Translations under genes and position numbers: made by a program
The notes under the pieces: generated by a model
Seen by the model: only the letters and a program-made list of their open reading frames with translations
What the model was told of the DNA's origin: nothing
The model's database searches: none
Source: Phaeodactylibacter luteus
GTDB taxonomy: Bacteria; Bacteroidota; Bacteroidia; Chitinophagales; Saprospiraceae
Length of the DNA: 64,000 nucleotides
Assembly (NCBI RefSeq): GCF_007993045.1
Contig: NZ_VOOR01000002.1
Span: forward strand, 124,001 to 188,000
Direction of reading: 5' to 3'
Part shown: positions 1 to 8,282 of the stretch, one piece after another
Layout of the letters: each line of letters begins with the position of its first letter
Numbering within the stretch: the stretch's first letter is position 1

Positions 1-1279
1 TTTTGAGCTGAAGAGAAGGCACTACAGGTGCCTGATACCTGTCGTTCCAAGCATAGCGCCCCCCCAGCTCGAGCTGCAAAAAGCGGCTTGGCCGGAAACG
101 CACTGAAGCAAAGCCTGCTACATCAGCCATATCGATAGGCGCATTGACGGTATCCTGCCCCAGCCGGGCACCAACGCCTTCATCGTAGCGGGCATCAATG
201 CCCACCTGAAACTGCAAAGGCACCTCTTTTTTGGCCCAGCTATAGGCTGCCCGGGCCATAGCGCCAACCAGGCTGCTTGTGTCCTGCATCCCCTCCACCA
301 ACGAGGTAGTGTCTGCCTCCATATCGAGGCGGAAAGTGTTTTTTTCCCTCAAAAAGTGGTTGAGCGCTGCTGTTGCCTTCAGATAGCCATTTGCCCCTAC
401 CCTGCCCTCAAAATTTAAGGCCTGATCGATGCGGCGGGTAAAGAAGCGGTCATCAAAAGCATAGGGGCGGAACTGTGGCCTGCGCAAATTGCCTGGGCTG
501 GCGACCACCTCTGCAAAATAGCGAGACTGCAAAGCCAGGCGCCCATGGCCGAGGCTACGGTGCAGCACGCCATCGAGCTGCAGCTGTTCTTTTGGGTTCC
601 ATAGCATAGCGCGGAGGCTGTCTTGACCAACCCCTGTAAAATGCCCCCAATTGCCTCCAAGCCTTAGCCCCCATTTTGAGCCTAAAGGCGCTAGCAGGCT
701 AACCGAAGCATTGCGCTCTGCCCTGCTTTCTGCCAAGGCCTGTAGCTCCAATGAGGGCGTAGCCCCAACTGCTTTTTTTGTGATCAGGTTGATGACCCCC
801 CCAATGGCATCTGTCCCATATACTACCGACATCGGGCCTTCGACAATCTCAACCCTTGCTATTTGCTGTAGGTTGATCTGGCCTAAGTCGATATGGCCGT
901 CCTGCCGCCCCAATACCGGTACGCCGTCAATAAGGATGCGCACCTGCTGCCCATCGGTACCCAGCAAGCTTAGCCGGCTGCCAAGCACCCGGTCCTGCCC
1001 GATACGGACACCGGTTTCCTGCTGCAGCAGCTGTTCTAGGCTGTTGGCCCCTCGGGCTTCGATGAGCGCCCGGTTGAGGACACGGACTTCGTGCAAGGAC
1101 GCTGCAGCCTTCACGGGGCTGTATTGTGCGGTAACGACAACCTCCTCTGTGCTCAAAGACAAAGCAATGCTATCGGTATCCGTTCCCTGTGCCTGCAAAA
1201 AACTGCTTGCCCAAAAGAAACTGGCAACGAAAAAAGCCATTGCTGCACAGAGCCAATTTTTTTGATCAAAAACTCCCAT
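1..1279 (-). CDS. hmuR: TonB-dependent outer-membrane receptor, HmuR-like (partial, C-terminus beyond window)
   Basis: The leftward frame from the ATG at 1279 stays open to the window edge, so about 426 N-terminal residues are visible. A signal peptide ending near FLQAQG is followed directly by a TonB-box-like stretch (EEVVVTAQY) and a plug domain with LLQQETGVRIGQ, the GVPV/GRQDG loop, VEIVEGPMSVVYGTDA and GGVINLITK, all typical of BtuB/HmuR-type receptors. There is no carboxypeptidase-like N-terminal domain, unlike the other two receptors in the window. It lies 25 bp after hmuS and is the last visible gene of the heme operon, so heme or hemoprotein is the likely substrate. The family call is firm; the substrate comes from context. 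Confidence 0.9.
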   Translation of the reverse strand, partial: MGVFDQKNWLCAAMAFFVASFFWASSFLQAQGTDTDSIALSLSTEEVVVTAQYSPVKAAASLHEVRVLNRALIEARGANSLEQLLQQETGVRIGQDRVLGSRLSLLGTDGQQVRILIDGVPVLGRQDGHIDLGQINLQQIARVEIVEGPMSVVYGTDAIGGVINLITKKAVGATPSLELQALAESRAERNASVSLLAPLGSKWGLRLGGNWGHFTGVGQDSLRAMLWNPKEQLQLDGVLHRSLGHGRLALQSRYFAEVVASPGNLRRPQFRPYAFDDRFFTRRIDQALNFEGRVGANGYLKATAALNHFLREKNTFRLDMEADTTSLVEGMQDTSSLVGAMARAAYSWAKKEVPLQFQVGIDARYDEGVGARLGQDTVNAPIDMADVAGFASVRFRPSRFLQLELGGRYAWNDRYQAPVVPSLQLK

Positions 1280-1304
1280 AGTGGTAATTCCGGTTAGCAG
1301 CTGT

Positions 1305-2360
1305 TTAGCCGTTGGTGACGAGCTCGCTCAAGGGGCGTAAACTCCCCAATATCTCCCGCCAAGCACCAAGCTCAGGCTTGCCTGGCTTCCGCGCACCAAA
1401 AAAGTAGGCGATCAGGCTGCCAGCTGCATCAAAAAGCTCAAGGGCTGTTACAATCCCATCATTCGTTGGCTTTCGGACAATCCACGACTGTGCCACCCCT
1501 TCGAGGTTGAGATGGAGGTTAAAATCGGGATCCATGATATTAAACCAATTGCCCATATCTACCAGCCGCTTCACCTCCCCCGTATGTATCTGAATGCAGC
1601 CGGGGCTGTTCACAAACACCATGACCGGCACCTCCCGCTCTGCGGCTTGCAGCATGGCCGCCCGTACCGCCGTTGTGCCGACTTCGATAGCCATGCCTAC
1701 AGGAGCATGATGCAGTGCCTGCAGCCTACTGACCGCATGCTTGCGAAGCATAGGGAAAAAGTCGTGGGTATCTTCCAGCCCAAGCCAATCTTTTTGGAAA
1801 GCAGCTTTTTCGGCAAAGCCCAGCTCATCTGCTAGTGCCTTTTCTTTGACAGGCGAGGGCAATGGCTTTATGGTAGAATCCTGATCAGGCGCCCGGTACG
1901 CCCTCAACAGCTGTTCGAAAGCCATCTCATCAGAAGAGGGGGTAAGGTAAATTTTGTGTACCGCCCGGCCATGCCCATCAAAAAACTGGAAGCCTTTCAA
2001 TACACGATTGCCTTTAGGCACAGCAACAGCATAGCCGTATGCCCATTGGTCCATGAAAAACCGGAGGTCAATGTCAGGATTTACTGCTATCCCCATTTGC
2101 CCCTCTCCAATGAAGGATACATTCTGGTAGATGCCTTTACGTTCGTGGACGGCATACTCGTTCCGCGTCAGTGCCATGACTTTTCCTAGTGGGGCCAGGC
2201 TCCTCAGCAGTTCCTTCCAATCGCCAGACAAGCGGGTTACAGACTGCCCAAGGCTGGTCTCTAGCAATTCTAGCTCGCTGACGCCAAGGATGTTTGCAGC
2301 CTCCCGTATCCGGATGCCAGGCTTTGCCTCTTGCAGGCTCTTATAAGTTTGCTTCAACAT
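1305..2360 (-). CDS. hmuS: HemS/HmuS family hemin-degrading or heme-trafficking protein
   Basis: About 351 residues, the usual size of the ChuS/HemS/HmuS family, made of two related halves. Such cytoplasmic proteins accept heme delivered by the ABC importer and either degrade it or hand it on. Seen here: an N-terminal helix-turn-helix-like segment (IREAANILGVSELELLETS), the GKVMALTRNEYAVHERKG block, the FFDGHGRAVHKIYLT block, and the second-half NSPGCIQIHTGEVKRL and WFNIMDPDFNLHL blocks that typify the family. I chose the ATG at 2360, where the family homology starts; an ATG at 2387 is also possible. It overlaps hmuV by 20 nt, so translation is probably coupled. Whether it breaks heme or only binds it cannot be decided here. 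Confidence 0.9.
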   Translation of the reverse strand: MLKQTYKSLQEAKPGIRIREAANILGVSELELLETSLGQSVTRLSGDWKELLRSLAPLGKVMALTRNEYAVHERKGIYQNVSFIGEGQMGIAVNPDIDLRFFMDQWAYGYAVAVPKGNRVLKGFQFFDGHGRAVHKIYLTPSSDEMAFEQLLRAYRAPDQDSTIKPLPSPVKEKALADELGFAEKAAFQKDWLGLEDTHDFFPMLRKHAVSRLQALHHAPVGMAIEVGTTAVRAAMLQAAEREVPVMVFVNSPGCIQIHTGEVKRLVDMGNWFNIMDPDFNLHLNLEGVAQSWIVRKPTNDGIVTALELFDAAGSLIAYFFGARKPGKPELGAWREILGSLRPLSELVTNG

Positions 2361-3180
2361 AGTTGCTATTTTTTGAATTTTGATCAATAAGCAGGGGCGC
2401 TGTACGTTCGGCCACTGTGAAGTGCAGATAAGACAGGCTGTTGTGTGTGACAGGCTGTACGTTGGTGCGATACGCTCTGCTCAGGGCCTCGGCAGAAAGC
2501 GATTGCCCCGGCGGCCCTGAGGCCACAACCCCACCATTTTGCATTAGCCATACCCGGTCTGCATACCTGGCTGCCAAGTTGATGTCGTGAAGTACAGCTA
2601 CTACTCCGATATTACGCTCTTGTGCACAATGCCTGGCCAGTTGCAACAGTTCGTGCTGCCATTTCAGGTCGAGGCTAGCCGTCGGCTCGTCCAGCAATAG
2701 GAAACGGCTGTGCTCTCCTTCTCCTTGCAACTGCAGCAGTGCCCGTGCGAAATGCACCCGTTGCTGTTCCCCGCCAGAAAGCGTTTGCACCGACCGGCCC
2801 CAAAAGCTAGATAGCCCGACCTCTTTTAGTGCCTTCCTGGCCAATTCTCTGCTGCGCCGCAGGGGCTCTGTATAGGGGTAGCGCCCTAGCATAGCCACTT
2901 CCCCCACGCTCATATGGTAGGCGACTTGAAATTGCTGGCTGAGCACTGCCCTGTATTTTGCGAGCGCCACAGCCTTGAACCCTTGTACCGGCCGGTCGTG
3001 CAGCAGTACCGATCCAGCTGTCAGAGGGAGCTCGCCAGACAGTGCCCGCAACAAGGTCGACTTCCCGGCCCCGTTAGCACCTAGCACGACCCCTAATTCG
3101 CCCGGCAAAGCCGCAAGGCTGACATCCCGCAGCACACTTTCCCCTCCCAGCGATACTTTAACCCCGATAGCTTCTAACAT
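2341..3180 (-). CDS. hmuV: Heme ABC transporter, ATP-binding protein
   Basis: A 279-residue ABC ATPase of the FecE/HmuV type that would energise the HmuU permease at the inner face of the cytoplasmic membrane. Visible motifs are Walker A (GANGAGKST), a Q-loop region around LSQQFQVAYHMSV, the signature LSGGEQQR, Walker B LLLDEPTASLD and the switch histidine in VAVLHDINLAA. The ATG at 3180 gives MLEAIGVKV, where the family starts; an upstream ATG at 3216 in the same frame adds 12 non-homologous residues. The gene starts 39 bp after hmuU and overlaps hmuS at its 3' end. Confidence 0.95.
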   Translation of the reverse strand: MLEAIGVKVSLGGESVLRDVSLAALPGELGVVLGANGAGKSTLLRALSGELPLTAGSVLLHDRPVQGFKAVALAKYRAVLSQQFQVAYHMSVGEVAMLGRYPYTEPLRRSRELARKALKEVGLSSFWGRSVQTLSGGEQQRVHFARALLQLQGEGEHSRFLLLDEPTASLDLKWQHELLQLARHCAQERNIGVVAVLHDINLAARYADRVWLMQNGGVVASGPPGQSLSAEALSRAYRTNVQPVTHNSLSYLHFTVAERTAPLLIDQNSKNSNYVEANL

Positions 3181-3219
3181 ATTGGCATGGTTTAACAATC
3201 TAAGAAATCGCCTCAAGGC

Positions 3220-4254
3220 TTATCCCATGGGCAAGGCGCCACTGCGCATTTGCCTCAGCAAGAGCCAAAGGAAAAAAGGTGCACCCAAAAGGGCAGTAAT
3301 GATGCCAATGGGCAGTTCCGCAGGTGCGATACAGATCCTGGCGGCTGCATCTGCTACAACAAGCAGGGTGCCGCCCAAAAGTGCTGCTGCTGGCAAGAGC
3401 CCACGGTGGGAAGGGCCCTGAAGGGTCCGTACAGCGTGTGGGACAACTAATGCTACGAAAGAGATAGCCCCACAGGCTGCCACTCCTGCCCCAACGCCTA
3501 GTGCAGCCGCTGTAATGATGCCCCATTTGACGGGCTGTACTTCCAGCCCTGCATAAAGGGCTTCCCGCTCCCCCAGCAGCAACAGGTCTAAGGCTTGGTG
3601 CTGCCGCAGTAGCCAGGCGGTACTCGCCAAGACGAAAGGGAGCGTTGCCAGTACCTGTTTCCATCCCACACCTCCCAGGCTGCCCAGTGTCCAGAACGTG
3701 ATATCCCGAAGTTCATCTTCCGTAGCCAGGTAACTGAACAGCCCAACGATTGCGCCGCCCAAAGCAGTAAGTGCTACCCCGGCAAGGAGCATAGCTCCTA
3801 TGCGGGTCTGCCCATTGTAAGTAGCCAGGCGGTAGACCAGCCCGGTAGACAGCAAGCTGCCCCCAAAGGCCAGTAGTGGAATGAGAAAAGCTTGGGCACT
3901 GCCGAGAAATGGCAGGCTGCTAAAAGCGACTATCCCTATGACTGCAAAGACCATGGCACCACTTGAAATCCCGATAAGGCCAGGATCGGCCAAGGGGTTG
4001 CGGAATAGCCCTTGTATGGCAGCCCCTGCTACAGAAAGCCCAGCCCCGACAGTAAAACCCAAGGCCAGCCTCGGCATGCGGATATGCCATACAAGATAGC
4101 TTGTGCCTTCCATATGGAAAGGCCCTTGCAATAGGGCGGATGGCCATTCAGATGGGCTGATGACGTAAGCCCCTGCTGCCAAGCTGCCTAATAAGGCACC
4201 AATCGCTGTGCCCCAGTACAGCATTTTGCCAGCCTTAGATTTATAACTCAGCAT
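3220..4254 (-). CDS. hmuU: Heme ABC transporter permease (FecCD family)
   Basis: A polytopic inner-membrane permease of 344 residues, the normal length for the BtuC/FecCD/HmuU family. Typical blocks are the RMPRLALGFTVGAGLSVAGA segment, the FRNPLADPGLIGISSGA loop, a long series of hydrophobic helices, and the cytoplasmic coupling region near FVALVVPHAVRTLQGPSHRG. An ATG at 4254 overlaps the hmuT stop by 14 nt and gives a family-like N-terminus; the frame runs further upstream to 4374 without homology. It sits between hmuT and hmuV, as expected for a heme importer. Confidence 0.93.
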   Translation of the reverse strand: MLSYKSKAGKMLYWGTAIGALLGSLAAGAYVISPSEWPSALLQGPFHMEGTSYLVWHIRMPRLALGFTVGAGLSVAGAAIQGLFRNPLADPGLIGISSGAMVFAVIGIVAFSSLPFLGSAQAFLIPLLAFGGSLLSTGLVYRLATYNGQTRIGAMLLAGVALTALGGAIVGLFSYLATEDELRDITFWTLGSLGGVGWKQVLATLPFVLASTAWLLRQHQALDLLLLGEREALYAGLEVQPVKWGIITAAALGVGAGVAACGAISFVALVVPHAVRTLQGPSHRGLLPAAALLGGTLLVVADAAARICIAPAELPIGIITALLGAPFFLWLLLRQMRSGALPMG

Positions 4255-5152
4255 CTGTAGGCTCATAAGCTTCAGTTCCGCGCTGTGCGATGCTGGCAAA
4301 AAAGGCAGACAGCTCGGCCGCTGCAGCTGTGGCCCGTGGGGTAAAACCCAATAGGTACAGCCCATCCATACCAAGTATGTCCCCGTTCTGGCCAGCAGGT
4401 GTCTGAAGGAGCCCGGGCACCTCAGCTAATCCTGCTGTCCCGCCCAGGCTCTGTATACCAGAATCGAAAAATAACAAAGCTTCCGGGGCTGCCGCGATTA
4501 GCCCTTCAGCAGATAAGGACCGGAACCCCTCAAATTCATTGATGGCGTTCTGCCCACCGCTGTGCCGGATCATGGCGTCTGCTGAAGTGCCTTTGCCGGC
4601 AACCATAAGGCTCCCTTTGCCTCTGGCGTAGACAAATAAAGCCCGTACGGGCCTCTGCCCGGCAGCCTTAGCTTGCTGCAGTGCCTCATGCCCTTTCGAC
4701 CAAACTTGCCTGACCGGTTCGGCAAGAGAAGGGTCGCCCCAGTATCCGGCCAATACCTCCGCTTGCTGCAAGGGCAGCTCTAGCTCATGCCCCGCAGGGA
4801 GCGCCAGCATCGGCACCCCACTGTCGGCGATCTGTTTCAGGGCAGGCTCTGACAGCGCAGCAGAATCAAGCACGATGAGATCAGGGCGGAGCGCAAGGAC
4901 GGCCTCTACATTGAGATTACGGACGTGCCCTAGGTTGGGCAGGGTAGCCGCCAGCTGCTCGGGGTAAGTACTTGTGACATCTCTCCCAACCAGCTGACCT
5001 GAAAGCCCCATGGTGTAGAGCAGCTCTGTAATGCCTCCGGAAAGGGATACCACCCGTTGTGGGGCTCTAGCTTGCCGGGGCGTTTGGGCAGCTTGTGGGG
5101 CACATGCCCAGCACAGCACGGCAATGGCAGATAGCGTTGCGATTCGGCTCAT
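4241..5152 (-). CDS. hmuT: Heme ABC transporter substrate-binding lipoprotein
   Basis: A 303-residue periplasmic binding protein of the cluster-A (BtuF/HmuT) type that would carry heme from the outer-membrane receptor to HmuUV. The N-terminus has a short hydrophobic signal with a cysteine at residue 17 (VLCWACAPQ); the lipobox is imperfect, so lipidation is likely but not certain. RVVSLSGGITELLYTMGL, the GHVRNLNVEAVLALRPDLIV block and the IRHSGGQNAINEFEG block are typical of the family. It begins 41 bp after the HmuY-like gene and overlaps hmuU by 14 nt. Confidence 0.92.
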   Translation of the reverse strand: MSRIATLSAIAVLCWACAPQAAQTPRQARAPQRVVSLSGGITELLYTMGLSGQLVGRDVTSTYPEQLAATLPNLGHVRNLNVEAVLALRPDLIVLDSAALSEPALKQIADSGVPMLALPAGHELELPLQQAEVLAGYWGDPSLAEPVRQVWSKGHEALQQAKAAGQRPVRALFVYARGKGSLMVAGKGTSADAMIRHSGGQNAINEFEGFRSLSAEGLIAAAPEALLFFDSGIQSLGGTAGLAEVPGLLQTPAGQNGDILGMDGLYLLGFTPRATAAAAELSAFFASIAQRGTEAYEPTDAEL

Positions 5153-5193
5153 GTCGTTCTTAATTAGAGGTGGAAAATACAGCAGTTAGCGCG

Positions 5194-6495
5194 CTACCTT
5201 TTGATGGTTATACGGGCAGCGGCAGACTGCCAGGATGCCCCTGAAAGGCGGAGGGCATAAACTCCGTTTGGCAGGCCATTTACGGGCAGTGAAAGGGCAT
5301 TTAGCCCGCTATTTACCTCCACCGGCACTTCCATTAGGCGTTGCCCATGAATGCTCCAAACCGTGAGGCTAGCGCTCCCGGCTGAGGCAGCGTCAAAAAG
5401 GATTTGGACTTCGTCTCTAGCAGGGTTCGGGTAGGCCTTCAGCGCGGTGCCAAGTGAGCTTTCCACTTTAGTGGAAGACAAAATGCCAAGCGGTTCAGCC
5501 TGCAGTACGGCTAAGCCTGTAGATGCCCCTTCAAAGTCGACAAAACTCAGTTTCCACGTCTCGCCTGAAGCACGGCGGACAAAATAAACGCGGTCTTGGG
5601 GGACCATCCACTGGAAAGTCCCTAGATCGAACGTTTTCCAGTCATAGCCTATGGCATCTGCACGGGGGTTCAGGCTAGCAGCGTAGTCAGCAAATTGGAC
5701 AGCTGTGGGGTCTACCCCATTTGCAATAGCTACTTCCACTCCGGGCGCAGAAAGCGTACCGGCCACTAGATAGTCAAGCGTATTGCCTTCGCCGTCGTCG
5801 AGCGGTGTGATGTAGCGGGTAAACAACAAGTCCCAATTGGAAGTGGCAGGGATGTTAGTGGCTATGGTATTCGAAGAGATATTGACAAAAGCCAAGCTGG
5901 TGTTGGTGAAGCCTGCCTTGTCCACCTCCAATACCTGTTCATCGCTCCCGTCTAAATTCGCATGGCGTATGGTATATACCCCATTTGACAGGCTTTCAAT
6001 CCATATTTTGCGGAGGCGCCCGTCCCGGAGCTGCAGCACGAATACCCTGTTGCCTGAAATGCTATGGGAGGTGGTGCTATATTGCCCCCAACCATAGTCG
6101 AACGGATCCTCTGGGTCGCGCAGGGTATTGAAAGCACCATTGGACCAATCGGCCTCTGTGTTGAAAATTGGCCCTTGGAGGCTTGCTTCCCCAATGTCCG
6201 CTCCGAAATCTGTTTCATCTGTATAGAAAAGGTTGAGCGGTGCCCCTTCGCTACCGGCCGCCTCATTGAGGAAGATGCCGGCATCCGGGCCTGGGGCTAC
6301 CGACAGCGCCAAGTCCCATGTTGTGTTCCCTACAACCGTCTGCTGCCCGCTTTGCAGGTCCAAAAAAGCTTGCTGGGCGTAACCAGCCCCATAGGAGACT
6401 TCTATAAATTGGGCTTGCCCGTATTGCAGGGTACCGAAAGCGAGTAGCAGCAGTAACGACGCTTGTCTCATCTTAGATAGGCTTTTGCAGTTCAT
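5194..6495 (-). CDS. hmuY: HmuY-like heme-binding surface protein with T9SS C-terminal sorting domain
   Basis: 433 residues with three parts. A signal peptide ends near QYGQAQ and has no lipobox cysteine. A central region of about 300 residues shows HmuY-family features: WDLALSV, the WDLLFTRY repeat, and the closing pair VYFVRRASGETWKLSFVDFEG. A C-terminal type IX sorting domain follows (AYPNPARDEVQILFD, then LPNGVYALRLSG and ITIKR). In Porphyromonas gingivalis HmuY is a lipoprotein that strips heme from host proteins; here the sorting domain implies export by the type IX machinery instead. It is the promoter-proximal gene of the heme operon. HmuY membership rests on motif recall and on the operon. 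Confidence 0.85.
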   Translation of the reverse strand: MNCKSLSKMRQASLLLLLAFGTLQYGQAQFIEVSYGAGYAQQAFLDLQSGQQTVVGNTTWDLALSVAPGPDAGIFLNEAAGSEGAPLNLFYTDETDFGADIGEASLQGPIFNTEADWSNGAFNTLRDPEDPFDYGWGQYSTTSHSISGNRVFVLQLRDGRLRKIWIESLSNGVYTIRHANLDGSDEQVLEVDKAGFTNTSLAFVNISSNTIATNIPATSNWDLLFTRYITPLDDGEGNTLDYLVAGTLSAPGVEVAIANGVDPTAVQFADYAASLNPRADAIGYDWKTFDLGTFQWMVPQDRVYFVRRASGETWKLSFVDFEGASTGLAVLQAEPLGILSSTKVESSLGTALKAYPNPARDEVQILFDAASAGSASLTVWSIHGQRLMEVPVEVNSGLNALSLPVNGLPNGVYALRLSGASWQSAAARITIKR

Positions 6496-6500
6496 TATGT

Positions 6501-6523
6501 TTATTTAGACAAAATTTAAATAA
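6501..6523. promoter_or_regulatory. Candidate operator: perfect 7-bp inverted repeat with 9-bp spacer
   Basis: TTATTTA (6501-6507) and TAAATAA (6517-6523) are perfect inverted arms around GACAAAATT. The site lies between the -7 box and the start codon of the HmuY-like gene, overlapping the predicted transcription start. That placement suits a repressor such as an iron- or heme-responsive regulator. The regulator's identity is inference. Confidence 0.5.
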
Positions 6524-6528
6524 TGATG

Positions 6529-6559
6529 CAAATGTAGCCTGCTCCTGCACTTGGGGCAA
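6529..6559 (-). promoter_or_regulatory. Bacteroidota promoter of the heme operon
   Basis: Read leftward, a TACATTTG box (6536-6529) fits the TAnnTTTG -7 consensus, with a TTG (6559-6557) 20 bp upstream as a possible -33 element. Transcription would start near 6523, giving a leader of about 28 nt before the ATG at 6495. Confidence 0.6.
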
Positions 6560-6677
6560 TACCGTCCTTTGGGTAATTCGAAAGTGGGCTATATGAGCTG
6601 CCTGCCAAAATTAGGTACCCAAAAGTGGGCATTATCATGGCTGCAGAAGGAGCAGATGCCGGGCACAGAAACAAAAC

Positions 6678-7270
6678 GCTCCGTATACCTCCGCGCCATC
6701 CCTGTCTCCGTGACGAAAACAGACACAGAGGCACTGAGATCACTGAGGCGCACAGAGGTGAAATGCTCCGTGTACCTCCGTGCACTCCCTGTCTCCGTGA
6801 CGAAAACAGACACAGAGGCACTGAGATCACTGAGGCCCACAGAGGTGAAATGCTCCGTATACCTCCGTGCACTCCCTGTCTACGTGACGATGACAGACAC
6901 AGAGGCACTGAGTACACAGGGCGTGAACCAAAATATCGTAGGCGTTTATACTTTTGGGGCTCTAGCCTGGCATTGGCCTAGCGCTGCGAAGGGGCGGCAG
7001 GCCTGATAAGGCCGAGCGGATAGCGAGCCCCGTAGCATAGCGGCACCTGCCCTCACGGCAGGGGCAGGCCCCCAAAAAAACGACAATCTGGTTTGCGCCC
7101 AGTACACAAAGCTGCACAGAGATAAAATGTTCCGTGTACCTCCATGCACTCCTTGTCTACGTGACGATGACAGACACAGAGGCACTGAGTACACAGAGCT
7201 GCACAGAGATAAGATGCTCCGTGTACCTCCGCGCACTCCCTGTCTACGTGACGATGACAGACACAGAGGC
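6678..7270. repeat. 87-bp tandem repeat array (about 4.6 copies), interrupted by a mobile element
   Basis: Units start at 6678, 6765, 6852, 7129 and 7216 and share GTGACGA(A/T)(A/G)ACAGACACAG and CACAGAG words. Spacing is exactly 87 bp for units 1-2, 2-3 and 4-5. Unit 3 is split by the element at 6919-7100, and 277 bp minus 190 bp (element plus one target copy) again gives 87. The last unit is cut off after ACACAGAGGC. The array lies between convergent-free flanks, with the heme operon promoter on the left and the 3' end of the DUF2490 gene on the right. No coding signal was seen, although the repeat stays open in several frames. Confidence 0.9.
6919..7100 (+). mobile_element. MITE family 1, copy 1 (182 bp, 8-bp target duplication)
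   Basis: The left end GGGCGTGAACCAAAATATCG and the inverted right end GGGCGCAAACCAGATTGTCG match at 15 of 20 positions. AGTACACA occurs directly on both sides (6911-6918 and 7101-7108). The element splits an 87-bp repeat unit, and the unit is restored exactly if the element and one AGTACACA are removed. The core carries CCTAGCGCTGCG and GGCCGAGCGGATAGCGAGCC, shared by the other copies. There is no transposase, so mobilisation in trans is inferred. Terminal GGG with 8-bp duplications would fit an IS1595- or ISL3-like transposase, but this is a guess. Confidence 0.9.
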
Positions 7271-7357
7271 CCACTATTACATTCCGCCATATATGCAAAG
7301 AGGGCGGGACAACTATTTGCTGCCCGCCCCCAGGTGTGCCCTGCACAAACTCCTTAA

Positions 7358-8038
7358 TTATAAAGTCATATTGTGGTGCAAGGAAAGCTGCAGCTGCCCT
7401 TGGTTGCGGCTATTCAGCATTTGGCTCATATACCCTAGTTGGACGCCAAGGTTGTCGCGGAGCTTGTACCCCATCGCACCATAAAGGCGGTTGCGGTCAA
7501 AAAGCGGGATATTATCAAGGCGTTCGCCATTGATGAAAATCTCATTGTAAAGCGCTACATACACGCCGCCTTTAGCAAACTTCTTTGCGGTGACCGGCAC
7601 GTTGATGAAAAGGTTGTAGCGGAAACGCGTCCGGAAGTCCTGCCCATCGATAAACCGCTGCTCGTAGCGGAATCGGTGCAGGAGCTGCACCGTGCTCACG
7701 CCCTGCCGGAGGAGGGCTTCCTGGTAAATGCGGTTTTCGTTTACACGAAAGTCTTCATCCCCTACTGGCTCTGAGCCGATATAACCATACCCGAGCGTAA
7801 AGGTGGCGCTATTGTCCGGCAGGTTGTATTGGATGCCGCTCCGGATCAGGAGCTGCTCGAGGTCTCCGATCATATTATGGTTCCGGTACTGAATTTCACC
7901 GTGCAGGCTGAAAGGGCTATCCGCAGGGCGAAGGTTGCCAAAGTACATATACCAGGCGCCTGTGCCCCGGTCGTCTTGTGCCCATGCGGCAGTGATGGTA
8001 ATACAGAGAAAAAATACGAGAGCAATTTGTGCTTTCAT
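7358..8038 (-). CDS. DUF2490 family outer-membrane beta-barrel protein
   Basis: 226 residues with a signal peptide ending near TAAWAQ and then alternating hydrophobic/polar strands of a small outer-membrane barrel. Family-typical blocks are IQYRNHN, SGIQYNL, LGYGYIGSEP, NENRIYQEALLRQG, LLHRFRYEQRF, RFRYNLF and RNRLYGAMGYKL, ending in an aromatic-poor SLHHNMTL tail. The function of DUF2490 proteins is not established. The gene is monocistronic by spacing, and I found no convincing TAnnTTTG box in the roughly 240 bp upstream. Confidence 0.88.
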   Translation of the reverse strand: MKAQIALVFFLCITITAAWAQDDRGTGAWYMYFGNLRPADSPFSLHGEIQYRNHNMIGDLEQLLIRSGIQYNLPDNSATFTLGYGYIGSEPVGDEDFRVNENRIYQEALLRQGVSTVQLLHRFRYEQRFIDGQDFRTRFRYNLFINVPVTAKKFAKGGVYVALYNEIFINGERLDNIPLFDRNRLYGAMGYKLRDNLGVQLGYMSQMLNSRNQGQLQLSLHHNMTL

Positions 8039-8282
8039 GTTGTTTGTGTTTGGTTAAGTGAAAAGGAAGGACTGTTGAAGCGGCTGTGGGCCAACTCTAC
8101 AGGGGTATACAGTTTTTGCATTTTCAGCAATCACCGTATCAACAACACTTCAGCGGGTGTAGATTGGGCAAAACGCCATAATGGCGGGAATTGGGCAAAG
8201 CTGTGAAAAATTGCTTGCCCGACTTGTATGTTGTGAAAATCAGTTGCGCGCTGGTTCAAAAACTAAGCAAATGCCTAAAGTT

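Larger units (their letters stand above)
6496..7357. other. Gene-free interval between the heme operon and the DUF2490 gene
   Basis: Contents are the heme promoter and operator (6501-6559), about 120 bp without recognisable signal (6560-6677), the 87-bp repeat array with the nested MITE (6678-7270), and about 85 bp before the DUF2490 stop codon in which I see nothing. Short open frames here are repeat-derived and were not called as genes. Confidence 0.8.

Noticed and set aside
6518-6536. Classical Fur box near the heme promoter
   Set aside because: AATAATGAT resembles one half-site, but the second half does not match; the perfect TTATTTA/TAAATAA repeat next to it is a better operator candidate.
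6551-7006. Open reading frames running through the tandem repeats on both strands
   Set aside because: They stay open because 87 is a multiple of three and the repeats lack stops; they have no start context or protein-like composition, and the MITE cuts them.
6678-7270. Possible CRISPR array
   Set aside because: The whole 87-bp unit is repeated with few changes; there are no constant short repeats separated by unique spacers and no cas genes.
8172-8184. CGCCATAATGGCG palindrome upstream of the DUF2490 gene
   Set aside because: A single short palindrome without promoter signals or a repeat elsewhere in the window; too little to support a site.
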